This document shows, piece by piece, positions 10,960-23,339 of a stretch of 64,000 nt of DNA. The translations under genes were made by a program, and so were the position numbers. The notes beneath the pieces were generated by a model. It ran no database searches, was not told the DNA's origin, and was given only the letters and a program-made list of their open reading frames with translations. Source of the stretch: Gambelia wislizenii. Lineage: Eukaryota > Chordata > Lepidosauria > Squamata > Crotaphytidae. Where the stretch lies: NCBI GenBank assembly GCA_030847615.1, contig JAUMIR010000001.1, positions 385,436,687 through 385,500,686 of the forward strand, read 5' to 3'. Positions within the stretch are counted from its first letter, which is position 1, and each line of letters opens with the position of its first letter.

Positions 10960-13225
10960 TTATCTGCAAGGCATATAACACCTTAGTACATGTTAACAAA
11001 GTGTTCCCCAACACAGTCTTCTCCCAGTGAGATGGCTTATTTCAGTTAACTTTAAAAAAATACAGAAGAAAATCCAATTATTAATCTCCAGGTAACATAT
11101 AACTCATCCACATTGTTACTTGAATGTGGCATATTGATTTTTAAAACTGTATTAATAAAATGCAGAATTAGGAACTATTAGTACAAGAGTAGGTAGAAAT
11201 ATAAAATATCTTGTATCATTCAAAGGCAGTCTTCAGCTGAAAGGGGAAAAAAGGATAAAGCAGGGAAGTAGAAAGTGAAAAGTAAACTCCTGAACTCAGA
11301 AATGTACAAACAGAAAGAAAATTAAAGGTAAGGTGGTCTGATCAAGGAGATCAGAGAAAGAGCTGAAAACACCAGATATGAGTGAAATTAGGCAGTGTGC
11401 ACTGAGTAAATTGAATATGTAAACAGACTTTTAAAAAGCTGCCCATCTTTATCACTGGTCAACACACACACATGTATTCTGTGCTTCTGTAGAGCCTCAT
11501 TTCAGAACCTTTTAGAACTTTTGTAGTATTTTTGAAGGTTGTCCATCCCCACCCTGCATGCATGTTCAATGGAGTGTGACTCCCACCTTTCTGCTTAGCT
11601 CCTAACAACAGACAAGAAGCTGTGATAGGAATAGGGATGGGTTTTGTGACTATAGAGACAACCATTGGAAGAACCAGATGGTTGGTTCTTCTCTGTGGTC
11701 TCCATGCAGACCTTGGTATGTAGCAAGTGGACATCCTGGAGGCAGGGGAGGTATTCATGAGTATACACAGCTCAGTGCTATGCTATAACCACAACAACCC
11801 TGACATCTACTACCCAAGCTTACTTTCAGCTTAAGATCCTAACAGGGGTAAGGAAAAAATTAAACATTCTGCTCTGAACACTTGAGAGCTCGGGAGGCAG
11901 AGGTCAGGTAATCACTTCTCCTCTACCAGCCCTTGACAATTAGCCTTATGATGGAACACCATGCTTCCTTCATAATTTCTAGATCTGCATTAGATACTGT
12001 AGAAAATAGATGAGGTGGCATCCGGCAGTTTAAAGAGACAGGAGCTGCATTAGCACCAGTGACAATGTTGTAGTATGAGCACCAACAGTCTGAGACCAGG
12101 AGACCAAGAACATACACTTTGTAGAGATATCCAATGTTAAAATTATATAGGAGAGTCATGATTTGAAAGTCTAGGCTTAATGAACACAGTATGCTACCAC
12201 TGTACCCCAATGCTATTGATCTCAGATAAGTCGTAAAAGCCACAAAAACATATATCTCAAAAGAATCAATAGGAAATATCCTTTTTATTTCAACCCCTTT
12301 AAAGCAAGTGGAACAAAACTCAAATTATTATATCTTGATGTATTCCCTGGTTTTAGCTGCCTCTATAAACATTTATAGAAATATTTATTCATAGTTGGCA
12401 AGGGAACAAATTATCCCACTGTGAAATTCTGTGATGTGTGGGCCAATGTATACCAGGTAGCAAGATAACATTGGCCTCGAATGAAGCCAAAAAGGGAGCA
12501 TTCACATAGCAGCTTCCTATGTTTGAGGTTCAGTGTGGAAAGGAAATCCCTAAATATATTTATGTGGGGCCCTAAAGCACAACACATGGTGAAATTGATG
12601 TCTGTTTTTATTTTAACAGGTGTATGGGAACAGAAAATTTACATCTGATGTCCCATATCTTTCAATGTGTTCCTTCACTCTCTCCTTGCACCTGCCTGCT
12701 GGGAAAGAGAAAAGTCTTCCTGGATGCATTACAACCAGATGTACATGGGGATAACACATAATGATTTCTATACATTTATTGGGAAACAGTGATGAAATAG
12801 CATAGGGAATACTCAGAGGTCAGAGCTTGGAAATTACTAGCTACAAATAATAAGTTACCTGTAAATTCCTTTTGTGCATAATCAACATAACAAGAGATAA
12901 TGTCACTCTTTCTCAGCATAACTGTAATTTTAGTTACTCTTAAAACTAAAGGGGCATGGCTCATGAAGGGTCTTTTATGCTATATATGACATATCATTCT
13001 ACTAGCCTTCTAAAAATAACTTAATGTAGCTATTCTATGTATCTCTGAGTAATGAAAAAGTGTTATAGGGACAACCAATGATAGTTCCTTGGAACTATAA
13101 CTGTAACTATTTACTTTTAAAGGGGTAATTTTCCAAGCTCTGGCCAGAGAACATAGTCTGTTTCCCAAAAGATCATCACTCCTCTTCACATTTTTTTTTA
13201 AAAAAACAACAGGTCCCATCACAGA
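10958..13225. other. Intronic DNA without recognised features
   Basis: AT-rich intron. The minus-strand frames at 11459-11758, 11923-12243 and 12776-12964 have no cysteine pattern of NELL1 EGF modules and no domain resemblance. Confidence 0.4.
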
Positions 13226-13640
13226 AAGGCAGCCCAGAAGGGTAACAAGGTCAATGGTATTGAAAGATGTCAAGATCTGCAACAGAACCAAGAAGGGTGC
13301 TCTCCCCATACCTGGTTCCCAGCATAGATCATCCACCAAGGTGACAAAAGTTATCTCTGTTCCATAGCCAGATGTGAAACCAGACTGAAATGGTACCATC
13401 TCATCCAAAAACCTCTGGAGTTGGGAAGCTACCACACACTCTATCATCTTGCTCAAAAATGAAACATTGAAAACTGTCTGATAGCTGTCCAACTTGGTAG
13501 AATCCAGGGAGGGCTTTTCCAACTTATAACTGCCTCCTTAGGCATACTGAAACTCTGGGTTTTTTTAGCAAGGCATTGATCACTCCCTCTACCTACTCTG
13601 CCAGCCCCCTTCTGGCTTTTTTTAATAAACCAGAAAAGGC
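13226..13640 (-). mobile_element. L2 LINE reverse-transcriptase fragment
   Basis: The minus-strand frame reads VFNVSFLSKMIECVVASQLQ, FLDEMVPFQSGF and TFVTLVDDLCW, the finger/palm segment of L2 reverse transcriptase upstream of the catalytic block. The same part of L2 recurs at 27.5-27.83 kb. The frame decays after about 13230 and no 3' end is attached. Confidence 0.8.
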
Positions 13641-15807
13641 AGAAATCTAATACACATGCAGAGGCCCTTACCTCTCCCAGAATCCTGCTGAAATCCTAGG
13701 GCTGTACAAATTGGAAAGTATGCATTTTCACTGGACAAACAGAGGCCATTGGATCTATATTATATCCGGACATCCACTGGATCTATATTAATTGTAGCAT
13801 CCTATTCCACTTGCTGTCCATGGGATTTTCCTAGTAATATGGCTGGAATCCTCTCTGCAACTATTTTCGTGTCTTCTGAGTTCCCATTTCCCCCACGCAC
13901 CCAAATAAATAATTTTCTGAATAAAGCAATATTTTTGTGAAAATTCCCCCCCCCAACCCCACCCATTGTTTTCCACTAACCTGTACAGTTAAATTTCTAA
14001 CACTCTCTTTCCATCCAAGCTGATATTTTCTAGCCAATTTGACTTTGAACCAAAGCCATCATGGGTCGTGGGGAAAACACATTAAACAAGCTGCCATTGG
14101 GTTAAACAAAATCCAGGGAAAGAGGTTTTCAAAATGTTGCTCTAGCCTTATTTTGCATGCTCAAGGGAAAATGCATGCATTAAATAAAAAAATGGGAGTA
14201 GTTGGAGAGAGGAAATACATAGTATAGATGATGATATTCTGAACTGTTGCTGCCAAAAAGCCTTATCTCCCATTGATTTGTAAGGAGCATCTACAGAGCA
14301 ATTTGAGGCTTGCCATTCCTGTAGTACAAAGAGCTTTATTAATATACTTTCCTCTGCCAGAATCCTATCATATGAGGAACTAATATTCCCTTCACAAGGA
14401 TCAATGAAAGCAATAGGCCAGCAATATTGTAACTTCTATGATTCTTGTAATCTGAATCTTGAATGATCTTCAAGAGTAGCACAATACTACCCATTCTTAG
14501 TCCATATATATATATATATATATATGGAAACAACATATTCTCAGACCAGCCAAGCAGAATGAATACCCACAAATGATCTCTCTGCTAAAGGTGCTCTGGT
14601 CTTCTCTCCCTGAAGTGTAATTTATCAGTCTGTTAAGTATGTTGCAAAACTGTTAGAAGGCACCATACTTAGGAAAAAGTGCTAAAGAACAAATGTAAGA
14701 CATCCATTCAACTGAGGGGGGGGGAGCATTTAAGACTTTTCCTTCCAGTGCAAAAGAGGAAAAAATTACCACATATCTCCCTACTATATATGTATTGGGA
14801 AAACATACACAGGCCTGTTATCAGACAGACTGTGCCTCATAAAGTATGTAAAAGATTGCCACCTCTGGACTTAAACTAGAAGAGTAGAGAGAAAGTGTGT
14901 GTTCTATTCTGTGGGAAAAGAGAATACTGTGGAGGCAGGGAGGATTCAGCCATACTCAACCTGTCAGAAAGATCAGGCTGGAGTTGAAGAATTCTGGATA
15001 TCTCCAAGCAGATGAGTTACTTAACAAAGATCAACTTAGGCCTTATATCCATTTTGGGTCAAACATTTCTCTCAAGGTCCACCCCAGTTCACCTCCATGT
15101 TAGAGCAGGAAGACCTGAACCACAAATCTCTGATCTGACCCTAATTAGGTTTATATCTTGTGCACTGCCTTATCTGGCAATTGATAGGGGTTTTTTTTTT
15201 CTGAACATCATGTAAAGTGGGCCATTTCTACCAAAGAATCTGGCTCACATGGTGTTGTCCCCCAAGAGATCAAGGTCAGGTGTCTCTAGTTCAACTCCTC
15301 GCCTACTGAAAAAGTCCAGCAATACCATGGGCTACTTCCCAAGGATCATGAGAACACCACTCATTCTTGTTTCTTTCCCATGCACTTCCATGGAATGCCT
15401 GGAGCAATCAAAAGTGAGAAAGAATATAGAAGAAAAAGACCCCAATAGTGCACTGGGAACAATACGCTAAGGTTGAAAACCATTGTTCTCTGATTTTTCC
15501 TCTTTTCTTTATATTTTGTGTTTCTACCTCTCTTTCTTTTCCTCCAGAATGGAAGTGGATAAACATTACAAAGCATCTGGAGCTACTGGAGAAACACAAT
15601 TGTTGCTTTTAAAAATTGCAAGCTAAGAGATTCAGAAATTTTCTGTTTTACCAGTCACAAGGACAGAAAAGATTCCATATGGAAGGGAAAACATTGCTTA
15701 CCCGGGCACTTGCCTCAGCCAAAGGAAAAGCCAGAGACAACAGAAATGACATCATTCTAATTAACTACACTCAACTTGTGTCAACCTAATGTATTGTCAT
15801 CCAAGAG
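13641..15807. other. Intronic DNA, mostly featureless, with a (TA)n run at 14504-14525
   Basis: Contains a short TA microsatellite at 14504-14525 and C- and T-homopolymers at about 13947 and 15189. No NELL1 exon or element end was recognised. Confidence 0.4.
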
Positions 15808-15905
15808 TACAGTTGTCCCTCCACATTCGCGGGGGTTAGGGGCGCAAGACCCCTGCGAATGTGAAAAAACCGCGAATAAAAAAAAGGTCATGCCATGCCC
15901 TCCAG

Positions 15906-16588
15906 GAACCCCCCGCCCTCCCAAAAGCGGCGATGGGGCTGCAAAAGCCCCATCGCTGCTCCTCTCCACCCCCCGCCCTCCCAGAAGCAGCGATGGGGCT
16001 TCTAAAGCCCCGTTGCTGCTCCTCTCCACACACACACCCGCCCTCCCAGAAGCAGTGAGGGGGCTTCTAAAGCCGTCGCTGCTCCTCTCCACCACCCCCC
16101 GCCCTCCCAGAAGCAGCGAGGGGGCTTCTAAAGCCCCGTTGCTGCTCCTCTCCACCCACCCCCCGCTCTCCCAGAAGCAGCGAGGGGGCTTCTAAAGCCC
16201 CATCGCTGCTCCTTTCCACCCCCACCCTGCCCTTCCAAAAGCGGCGATGGGGCTTCTAAAGCCCCGTTGCTGCTCCTCTCCACACACACACCCGCCCTCC
16301 CAAAAGCGGTGATGGGTCTTCAAAAGCCCCATCGCTGCTCCTTTCCACACCCCCCGCCCTCCCAAAAGCAAAAAGCCCCATTGCTGCTCCTCTCCACACA
16401 CACACCTGCCCTCCCAGAAGCAGCGAGGGGGCTTCTAAAGCCCCATCGCTACTCCTTTCCACACACCCCTCCCAAAAGCGGCGATGGGGCTTCAAAAGCC
16501 CCGTCGCTGCTCCTCTCCACCCCCCGCCCTCCCAGAAGCAGCGAGGGGGCTTCAAAAGCCCCGTCGCTGCTCCTGTCCACCCTCCCCC
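15906..16588. repeat. Tandem array A: about 11 units of 60-65 bp, each a hairpin
   Basis: The unit carries CCGCCCTCCCAGAAGCAGCG, then GGGGCTTCTAAAGCCCC, then GCTGCTCCTCTCCAC. Phase markers (CCGCCC) fall at about 15913, 15973, 16038, 16099, 16163, 16227 and 16292. Within a unit, AGCGATGGGGCTT pairs with AAGCCCCATCGCT, so every unit can fold back. The CACACA spacer varies between units. The open frames across this array on both strands follow from repeat composition and are not genes. Confidence 0.9.
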
Positions 16589-16594
16589 ACCCCA

Positions 16595-17300
16595 GCTGCT
16601 TCCCACCCCTTCTTCCCAAGGCACCGAAAGGCTTCTTCAGAAGCCCTTCGGAGCCTTGGGAAGGGAGTGGGGCGCAGAGGCAGCGCGCCAGCTGCTTCCC
16701 ACCCCTTCTTCCCAAGGCACCGAAAGGCTTCTTCAGAAGCCCTTCGGAGCCTTGGGAAGGGAGTGGGGCGCAGAGGCAGCGCGCCAGCTGCTTCCCCCCC
16801 CCTCCTTCCCAAGGCACCGAAAGGCTTCTTCAGAAGCCCTTCGGAGCCTTGGGAAGGGAGTGGGGCGCAGAGGCAGCGCGCCAGCTGCTTCCCCCCCCTC
16901 CTTCCCAAGGCACCGAAAGGCTTCTTCAGAAGCCCTTCGGAGCCTTGGGAAGGGAGTGGGGCGCAGAGGCAGCGCGCCAGCTGCTTCCCCCCCCCTCCTT
17001 CCCAAGGCACCGAAAGGCTTCTTCAGAAGCCCTTCGGAGCCTTGGGAAGGGAGTGGGGAGCAGAGGCAGCGCGCCAGCTGCTTCCCCCCCCTCCTTCCCA
17101 AGGCACCGAAAGGCTTCTTCAGAAGCCCTTCGGAGCCTTGGGAAGGGAGTGGGGAGCAGAGGCAGCGCGCCAGCTGCTTCCCACCCCTCCTTCCCAAGGC
17201 ACCGAAAGGCTTCTTCAGAAGCCCTTCGGAGCCTTGGGAAGGGAGTGGGGAGCAGAGGCAGCGCGCCAGCTGCTTCCCTTCCCTCAGAACCAGTGCCCCA
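16595..17300. repeat. Tandem array B: seven units of 96-97 bp, each a long hairpin
   Basis: Unit starts (GCTGCTTCCC) lie at 16595, 16691, 16787, 16884, 16980, 17077 and 17173, with a partial eighth at 17269 and a diverged unit to about 17460. In each unit CTTCCCAAGGCACCGAAAGG and AAGCCCTTCGGAGCCTTGGG form opposite arms around CTTCTTCAGAAG. Copies are almost identical, so the array is young or homogenised. A 389-codon frame (16267-17436) crosses both arrays and is a composition artefact. Confidence 0.92.
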
Positions 17301-17548
17301 GCTGCTTCCCACCCCTCCTTCCCAAGGCACTGAAGGGCTTCCTCAGAAGCTCTTCGCTGCCTTGGGAAGGGAGTGGGCGCAGAAGGAGCACGTTAGCTGC
17401 TCCCCACCCCTCCTTCCGAAGGCAGCGAGGGGCTAAGCCCTTTCCTGCCTTGGGAAGGGAGGGTGTGTTGAGGAGGGGGGGGGAGTAGACTTCCGCAAAT
17501 AATCAAAACCGCGAATGTGAAAGTCGCGAATGTGGAGGGGCAACTGTA

Positions 17549-18538
17549 CAAACAATCTTAGTACAAACAATCAACAGGCATTTCCATCTTTTCCTCAACA
17601 CATGTTTTCTGATTTAAAAAGAGAAAGATAGAAAAAGCAGTTGGAAAACAGGGCAGAGATACAAATGGAACACAGACATACCATCAAGTTCTCAAAATGT
17701 GAAAGGCAATTACAGGATAAAAGCCTCACCTGGAAGAATGTAAAGTCTCCATTCTCTTACCAACAACACAACTCAAAGAGCCATTTAAGGCACTCAACAA
17801 TATTACTGTGAAGCTAAAGATAAATAAAATTGTTTAATTGAGTATAAAACAAGGCTTTACACTTCAGCATTACAGGAGCATGATTGATAGTAACACCACA
17901 CCTGTCCCTGCACAACCACAAAAAACACTTTCTGAATGACAAGTATCAAGTTTTCCATGGAAAGCTGGGGAAAGGGAGTTGCACCATTGTCTAGAATCAC
18001 CAATTACTGTATATTCATTTATATGAAATCCAACAGGGTTGGAAGATAAACACAAAAGTGTTTTTCAGTGAGTATCCATGCAAGTCCCTGAGACAGGTTT
18101 TCCACCAAGTTGCTATTGGGAACGCACCAGTTTTTTGTAGACCCTCACATTTCCTGAGATGCCATTTGCAGTCATAAATATCAATGATACCATTGTCAAC
18201 AATTATCATTTTGGCATCTGTTCACAAAGCATATCATACTTGCTGGCAGCCTAAGCACCAGCATTTCTGAAATCTATATTACATGCACAATTATATCCAT
18301 GAGGATGACAATTTTAGCATGCCAAGGAACAAGACAGTCACTAGGGAACCGCACTAATGAAATTTCCATCTGTCTGGGTCATCTGAACTTTCTACAACTA
18401 AAATCAAATAAGAATATTATCATTTGTGCTACACATGAAGGTTGAACTTCATAATGAGACATTCTGCTCTGCCTTTGCTTTAATACAACATTTATCACTA
18501 GATTACAATCCAGTCACTTTGTGGAACACATTATTTAC
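17549..18538. other. Intron just downstream of the EGF1 exon
   Basis: No EGF-type cysteine pattern, element end or RNA gene was found. The minus-strand frames at 17870-18209 do not match NELL1 EGF2. Confidence 0.45.
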
Positions 18539-18667
18539 CTTCGCAATAGGCAGAATCTCCTTGGACAGAGACATAACCACTTTTGCATTCACAAGTTGCT
18601 CGTGTATTCCAATTTCTGCACTCTGAGTTTTCACCACATGTGTGTCCTTGTGCACAAAAATTGTGAC
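18539..18667 (-). CDS. NELL1: NELL1 exon: first EGF-like module
   Basis: This 129-base exon (43 codons, phase 1 at both ends, so a symmetric module) follows an 18.5-kb intron. The acceptor is GTTTCAG and the donor GTAAAT, a slightly weak donor. It encodes a complete EGF-like domain with six cysteines, beginning GHNFCAQGHTCGENSEC and ending GDSAYCE. The segment NWNTRATCECKSGY is nearly identical to the known NELL1 EGF1. It lacks the D-x-D/N-E calcium signature at its start, as expected for EGF1; the last codon is split to begin the calcium-binding EGF2 (D-IDEC) in the next exon. I could not find that exon between 1 and 18538, so it probably lies to the left of the window. Confidence 0.95.
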
Positions 18668-19237
18668 CTGAAACATGATGTACATTGCATCAGAAAAAAA
18701 TCAGTAAGAAACTGGATTCTCTTTTTTAACCATTAGCATAAATTCATAATCCTAAATTAGTACTAATATCAATTTACACTCTTACTTTTCCCCCCTGAAA
18801 GAGCCATTCACCCACCTCATTCAAAGAAGGTAGTTTTCCATTCTTTTACTTGTGGTCCCATATTATCTAGTTTCTACTAATACAACATTTTCTCAATTGT
18901 ATTACTTGTTCCAGAAGTAATTATACCATTTGAAAGAACGGGACCATAACATGCTACAGCACCTTAGACAATCATATTTTGTCATCCCTATCTGGAGTTA
19001 TTATATATTCAATTTTGAGGCTTCCATTCACCAGAATGAACCCAACACTGGTAACAACACCATTAAACATATTTCAAAAACTGGCATATAATTTTAATAT
19101 AACATATGAACAAATAGTAGTTTCAAAACTAAACTTATGCCATTCCAGCCACTTTTTGAAAGAAGTAAATTTTTACCCAAACACTGAATACAGCACTCCA
19201 TTTCCTTGAATGGAAGGAGGCTTACTATTATGATGCT

Positions 19238-22200
19238 TGTCATGATGACCTGCAGTCATCATGGAATCCCGTCAACAACCTACATTTTACTACATTGGAA
19301 ACTTCCACTCCTTATTTGGAAATGGGAAGTGGGTGGGAGAACCTCATTGAATAAACATGATATCACATCACATGACTAGATAGTCACTCTGATTGGGCAA
19401 AGGCAGAGCCAATCAGAGATCACCACAAAAGACTTTTAAAAGTTCTGATCTTCCCTTTGTTCTGAGTCACTCTGAGTTGAGCACATGGCCTAGGGCCTCT
19501 TGGCTGAGCTCCATGGCAGAGAGACCAGAGAATGGAACAAAGCAATGGACTAACCAACAAAACACCAGACTGTGATAACAAAAAGGTTGTGGGGGAGCCA
19601 ACCTTACCCAAAGGCCTCAAAAGGATCCAAAGGGACTCTGAAATTCCATCACAGAGACTGTAAGTTACTTTACATTAGTAGAATAGGGAACTGTTTTAGT
19701 TAGCTTGTGTTAGATTATGTTTTATTTGTAAGTGCTCTGAATGAATGTAACTCTGTAAATCCTAAACTGAAGCCTGGGGGGAATGCTTTTCCTTCCTGTT
19801 AACTTTGAGCCTTGGAAATAAAATTAAAATCTATTTACTTTTCTCTATATAAGCTTGCCTCACGTGTCTTCTCGGTCAGCTATCTAAACTCCTCTTGGAA
19901 AGAGGAAAAGTTTGTTATTGATATTTTAACACAACCTGTCTGGCTTCTCACTTCACCAGATGTGTAAGGGGGGGAACTCAGTGAGTGGTGGCAAAACGAA
20001 GAGGAATCCCTTGGGTTTGGGATTGGGAAAATGGCCAACCCTGGACTTCAGGCAGCAGAAACTCTAGGGTCAGCCAACATATGGTGGCAGCGCATCTTGA
20101 ACTTAGGGCAAGTGAGAGGAAGGTGCGTGGCACAGATTCTCTCCTTGTGTGGGAGGTTTCTGTGTTTTTCTAGAGAGTTTTTGGCTTTGCAGCACTTTCT
20201 GTGTGTCCTGTTTCAGCCTTGTGTTGTTCCCTGGAGGAGGGAAAATGGAGGGGTTGAGTTGTGTATGCGTGAACGCTTGCAGTTTCTTTGTGCTCTGTTT
20301 CCAGCCTTGGTGTTGTTGCTGGAAGGGGGGCATGGGGGGGGCTGAGGCATGTGTCTGCTTTCCTTCTCTGTGCTTGCAGGGGTTTTTTTTTCCTAAGAGC
20401 TATTTCTCTGCTCTTTGTCGAACTTCTTGTTGTGTCTTTCTATGGCTGCAAAGCCAAATTTTCAAAGCGGTAGAACTGGTTTTTTGTGTCTTTCTCTAGC
20501 CCCAACAGCCAGGAAAGAGCCATTTGATTTTTATGATCCTCCTTTTGTCTGTTAATTGCTTTATCTGCAGTGAGGCCTTTGGCCGGTGTGTTGGAAGGGG
20601 GGTGACTCTGCCCCCCCTTCCTCTTCACATGTTCTCTTGCAACCTGTGCTGATTTGAAGGTTGGAACTAAGTTAAAGTGGAAAAATAAAACTTTTTGGGC
20701 AGTTGCTTTGTTCTTCACCTGTAGCTTTCTTCAGTGTGGAGGAGAAGCTCTCTGTTGGGTTTCCTCCTGGCCTCCAGGGCTGTGGGACTGCTGTAAAGGG
20801 CATTTTCACTGTGAAGCTTCTCTGAACAGGCAGGTGGGCCAGCCGAGTCTGAAGCTTGGAAGTGCGGGTGTGCTTTTTTTTCTGGTGTTCCACTGTATCC
20901 CTGACACAGGTGTGTGGAGGTAGGATTCCTAACTGCAGGGAATCCTCCTTGCCTTTGTTCCTTGCCTGTTCCTCCTTACTGTGGCCGAGTCCCTGGGGCG
21001 GGGAAGGGAAGGGTTCACTTGTGCCTCAGAAGGGAGCTGTTTTCCCTTCATGGGTTACAGGCCTTCTGAACTCATTTGGCTGGGTCTCCAAGGGCCATCT
21101 GAGGGGGAGGAGCCAGCAGAGGCAGGCTCTAGGTGTGTCCTGGGGGGCGGGTTGGTTTGCCTCCTAGGAGGAGCCCCATTTCTTCACCTGGCTTTTCTTG
21201 TTGCATGGCAATGAGAAGCCTGGAAGAAAGGGAAAAGGGAGGTTTTGTTTGAATCTCCATTGCCTGGCTGTGCCTGTGATTGGCATATGCTGGCATAGAC
21301 CACCTTAAGGACAGGCATCTGTTTTATAGGGTTCTTTCTCCAGCTTTCCTGTCAATCTTCCCCTCTCTCTGGGTCCACAGGGGGAGGGAGGAGGGAAGTA
21401 GGGTGGGGTCCCACTGCTTTTTTCTGAACACTGCTCTGCCTATCCTTTTTCCTTGAATTTAAGCATTCAGTCAGAGCACTGCCTGTTTGTTTTTATTTCT
21501 AGCTGTCGCGAGACCTCCAGTAGTCAGGCACAGTTAGTTTATACCTTAGGTCTGCAACAGTTGCAAAGATGACCTCATGTCCAGATGTGGTTATGGGGGG
21601 ACCTGTTAATCCCCTGCCTCCACTGCTAGACTCTCCTTTCTGGGGTTCCTTGGTGCAAGGCTCCCTGGATCCTGACCAACTGGCGAATTTGGCACAGATT
21701 CAGATGAAAATGCAAGAGCAGCTGCACCACCAGCAGCGGGAATTACACCAACAACAGCTAGCATTAGAAAAAGAGAGACACCAACACCAGATAGAATTGG
21801 AAAGACAGAGGAAGTTGACATGGGAAGTGGAACAACTAATCAGTCAAGCTGAGTGTGAACGCCACTGTCAGGCAGCATCAGTCCTGCAAGCGCCTGTATG
21901 TTGTGATGCTCGGTCAGCCTTGCCTAGCTCAGAGTCCGGAAGGGTAGGAGTGGGTGAGGTGGGCGATGATCAACACCAGGTGTTGGGTGTCAATGTTGCA
22001 CCTCATCCTGATGATCTTCTGACTGTGGACACCCATGATGCACCGCTGCTCCAGGTGGGAGACATGTGCCCAGTGGTGAAGTAGTCTTCTCCATCCTATG
22101 TTCCAGTGCTTCCTGATCCTTTGACTGTAAACACCCATGATGCACCGCCACTCCAGGTGGGAGAAACATGCCCAGTAGTGAAGCAGTCTTCTCAACCCTG

Positions 22201-22790
22201 CATTCCAGTTCTTCCTGAGGCCAAGGGAATGGGAGCTGGTGGGGCCATGCTGGCCCACACTCCAGTCCATGGAATGGAAGCGGGTGGGGCCACTCAACCC
22301 TACCCTACAGAGATTCCTGACACCATGAGAGTCTACACTGGAGCAGGTATGACTACATGATCCTGACCTGATGTCAGCCAATATCCACGTGGAAGATGAA
22401 GCAGGCCTTGCTGCCAGCAAGTGCCTACCATCCATCAGCGAGGGAGCAGTGGCTCCACTCCTAATAACTTCATTACATCGTCACACGCTGAGGCCAGAGA
22501 CCAAACTCTCCAGGCAGAAGCAAGGGAGATGTTTCTCTACCAAAGCCAAGGCTGCAACCCAGTTCCTCACAGATGAGTCTCCCTCTGGTTGCAAGCAGCA
22601 ACAGTGGCAGTGGTCATCTGCTATCTCGAGGGAGTTCCCTCAAGTTTCTAGATTGCAGCGGAAAGTGCGTCCTACCCGCCGCTGTTTCTCTTGTGGTGAA
22701 CCTGGCCATGTCAGGTCACACTGTACACAGCAGTGTGCTACATAGAAGAAAGCTCTTGCAAGCCCAATAAATTGATTGACATAGGCCTCC
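19238..22790 (+). mobile_element. 5' part of an LTR retroelement: LTR, long leader, broken gag
   Basis: The LTR runs from TGTCATGATGACC (19238) to about TTTTAACA (19931), with CTATATAAGC near 19847 and AATAAA near 19819. A leader of about 1.6 kb follows, T- and G-rich, then a gag-like frame. No pol and no second LTR are present, so the copy is 3'-truncated near 22.77-22.79 kb. A second, more deleted relative lies at 10251-10800 and a leader scrap at 36.93-37.02 kb. I cannot assign Gypsy or ERV with certainty. Confidence 0.65.
21569..22745 (+). pseudogene. gag-like gene of LTR retroelement, with a stop and a frameshift
   Basis: One frame runs from the ATG at 21569 to 22360 with an internal TAG at 22082-22084. 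A shift of frame then continues at about 22371-22745. The N-terminal 45 residues are proline-rich. A glutamine/glutamate-rich coiled coil follows (residues about 45-105, with HQQRELHQQQLALEKERHQ). A 102-base tandem duplication follows (THDAPLLQVGD and THDAPPLQVGE, starting about 22021 and 22123). The C-terminal end has a CCHC zinc knuckle CFSCGEPGHVRSHC, which binds RNA in retroelement gag proteins. The two lesions make this copy non-functional. Confidence 0.7.
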
Positions 22791-23339
22791 CTCACACATC
22801 TAAAAGGATAAGAAGGTTACAGGAGGCAAGTAAGCAAGACTGAAAACATTTAGGGCTTTAAAAGAAAAGTCTAAGAACCTTTATAGTGCAATGCTAGGCA
22901 CATCTACTCCAAAGTCAGTCTCATGTAGCTCAATAACACTTTCTCACAGATAAGTATGTAGCCTTAATTAGACTTTGAAATGGACATGTAAGCAATATAG
23001 GTTTCTCAAGAATTATCCCCAGACAACAATCAAACTGTTGTTTTCTGTCCCAGTTGTAATTTCTGAGCCACATTTGGTGATATACCTATATTCAGAGCAG
23101 TAAAACAGCACAAATTAGATATTTCTTCCAGACATATCTTCAACTTCTATCTCCTACTTTTAGCATCCACACCCCCTGTGGAAGACAAAGACATTTGCCC
23201 TATCATTGTAGATGATTCATTGTAGGGTCTCAGGCAGTGATTTTTTGTGTTTTGAAAGGATAGCAAATGGTTGTTCACTTTTTTATTATTGTGTTTTTAC
23301 TGCTAGGGTGGGAAGAAGTGGGGTTTTATGCCTTATATA
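22791..23339. other. Intronic DNA without recognised features
   Basis: No coding or element signal recognised between the gag remnant and the repeat beginning near 23340. Confidence 0.4.

Larger units (their letters stand above)
15810..17546. mobile_element. Tigger/pogo-like non-autonomous element carrying palindromic satellites
   Basis: The left end is CAGTTGTCCCTCCACATTCG and the right end is its near-complement (CGAATGTGGAGGGGCAACTG). A TA target duplication flanks it (15808-15809, 17547-17548), as expected for Tc1/mariner-Tigger insertions. No transposase is present. Nearly all of the interior is two GC-rich tandem arrays described separately. Short sub-terminal inverted pieces (CCGCGAAT, GTGAAAA/GTGAAAG) are retained at both ends. 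Confidence 0.85.

Noticed and set aside
15776..16195. 139-codon frame starting at the Tigger-like end
   Set aside because: Begins in unique intron sequence and continues into satellite A; no coding evidence.
15906..17300. CRISPR-like array
   Set aside because: Repeat units abut with no unique spacers, the setting is a vertebrate intron, and no cas genes exist.
16267..17488. Long open frames (up to 389 codons) on both strands
   Set aside because: They run through tandem GC-rich repeats in several phases at once; no start context, splice sites or family resemblance.
17870..18209. Next NELL1 exon (EGF2) just downstream of EGF1
   Set aside because: Frames lack the six-cysteine pattern and the DIDEC start; no matching splice sites.
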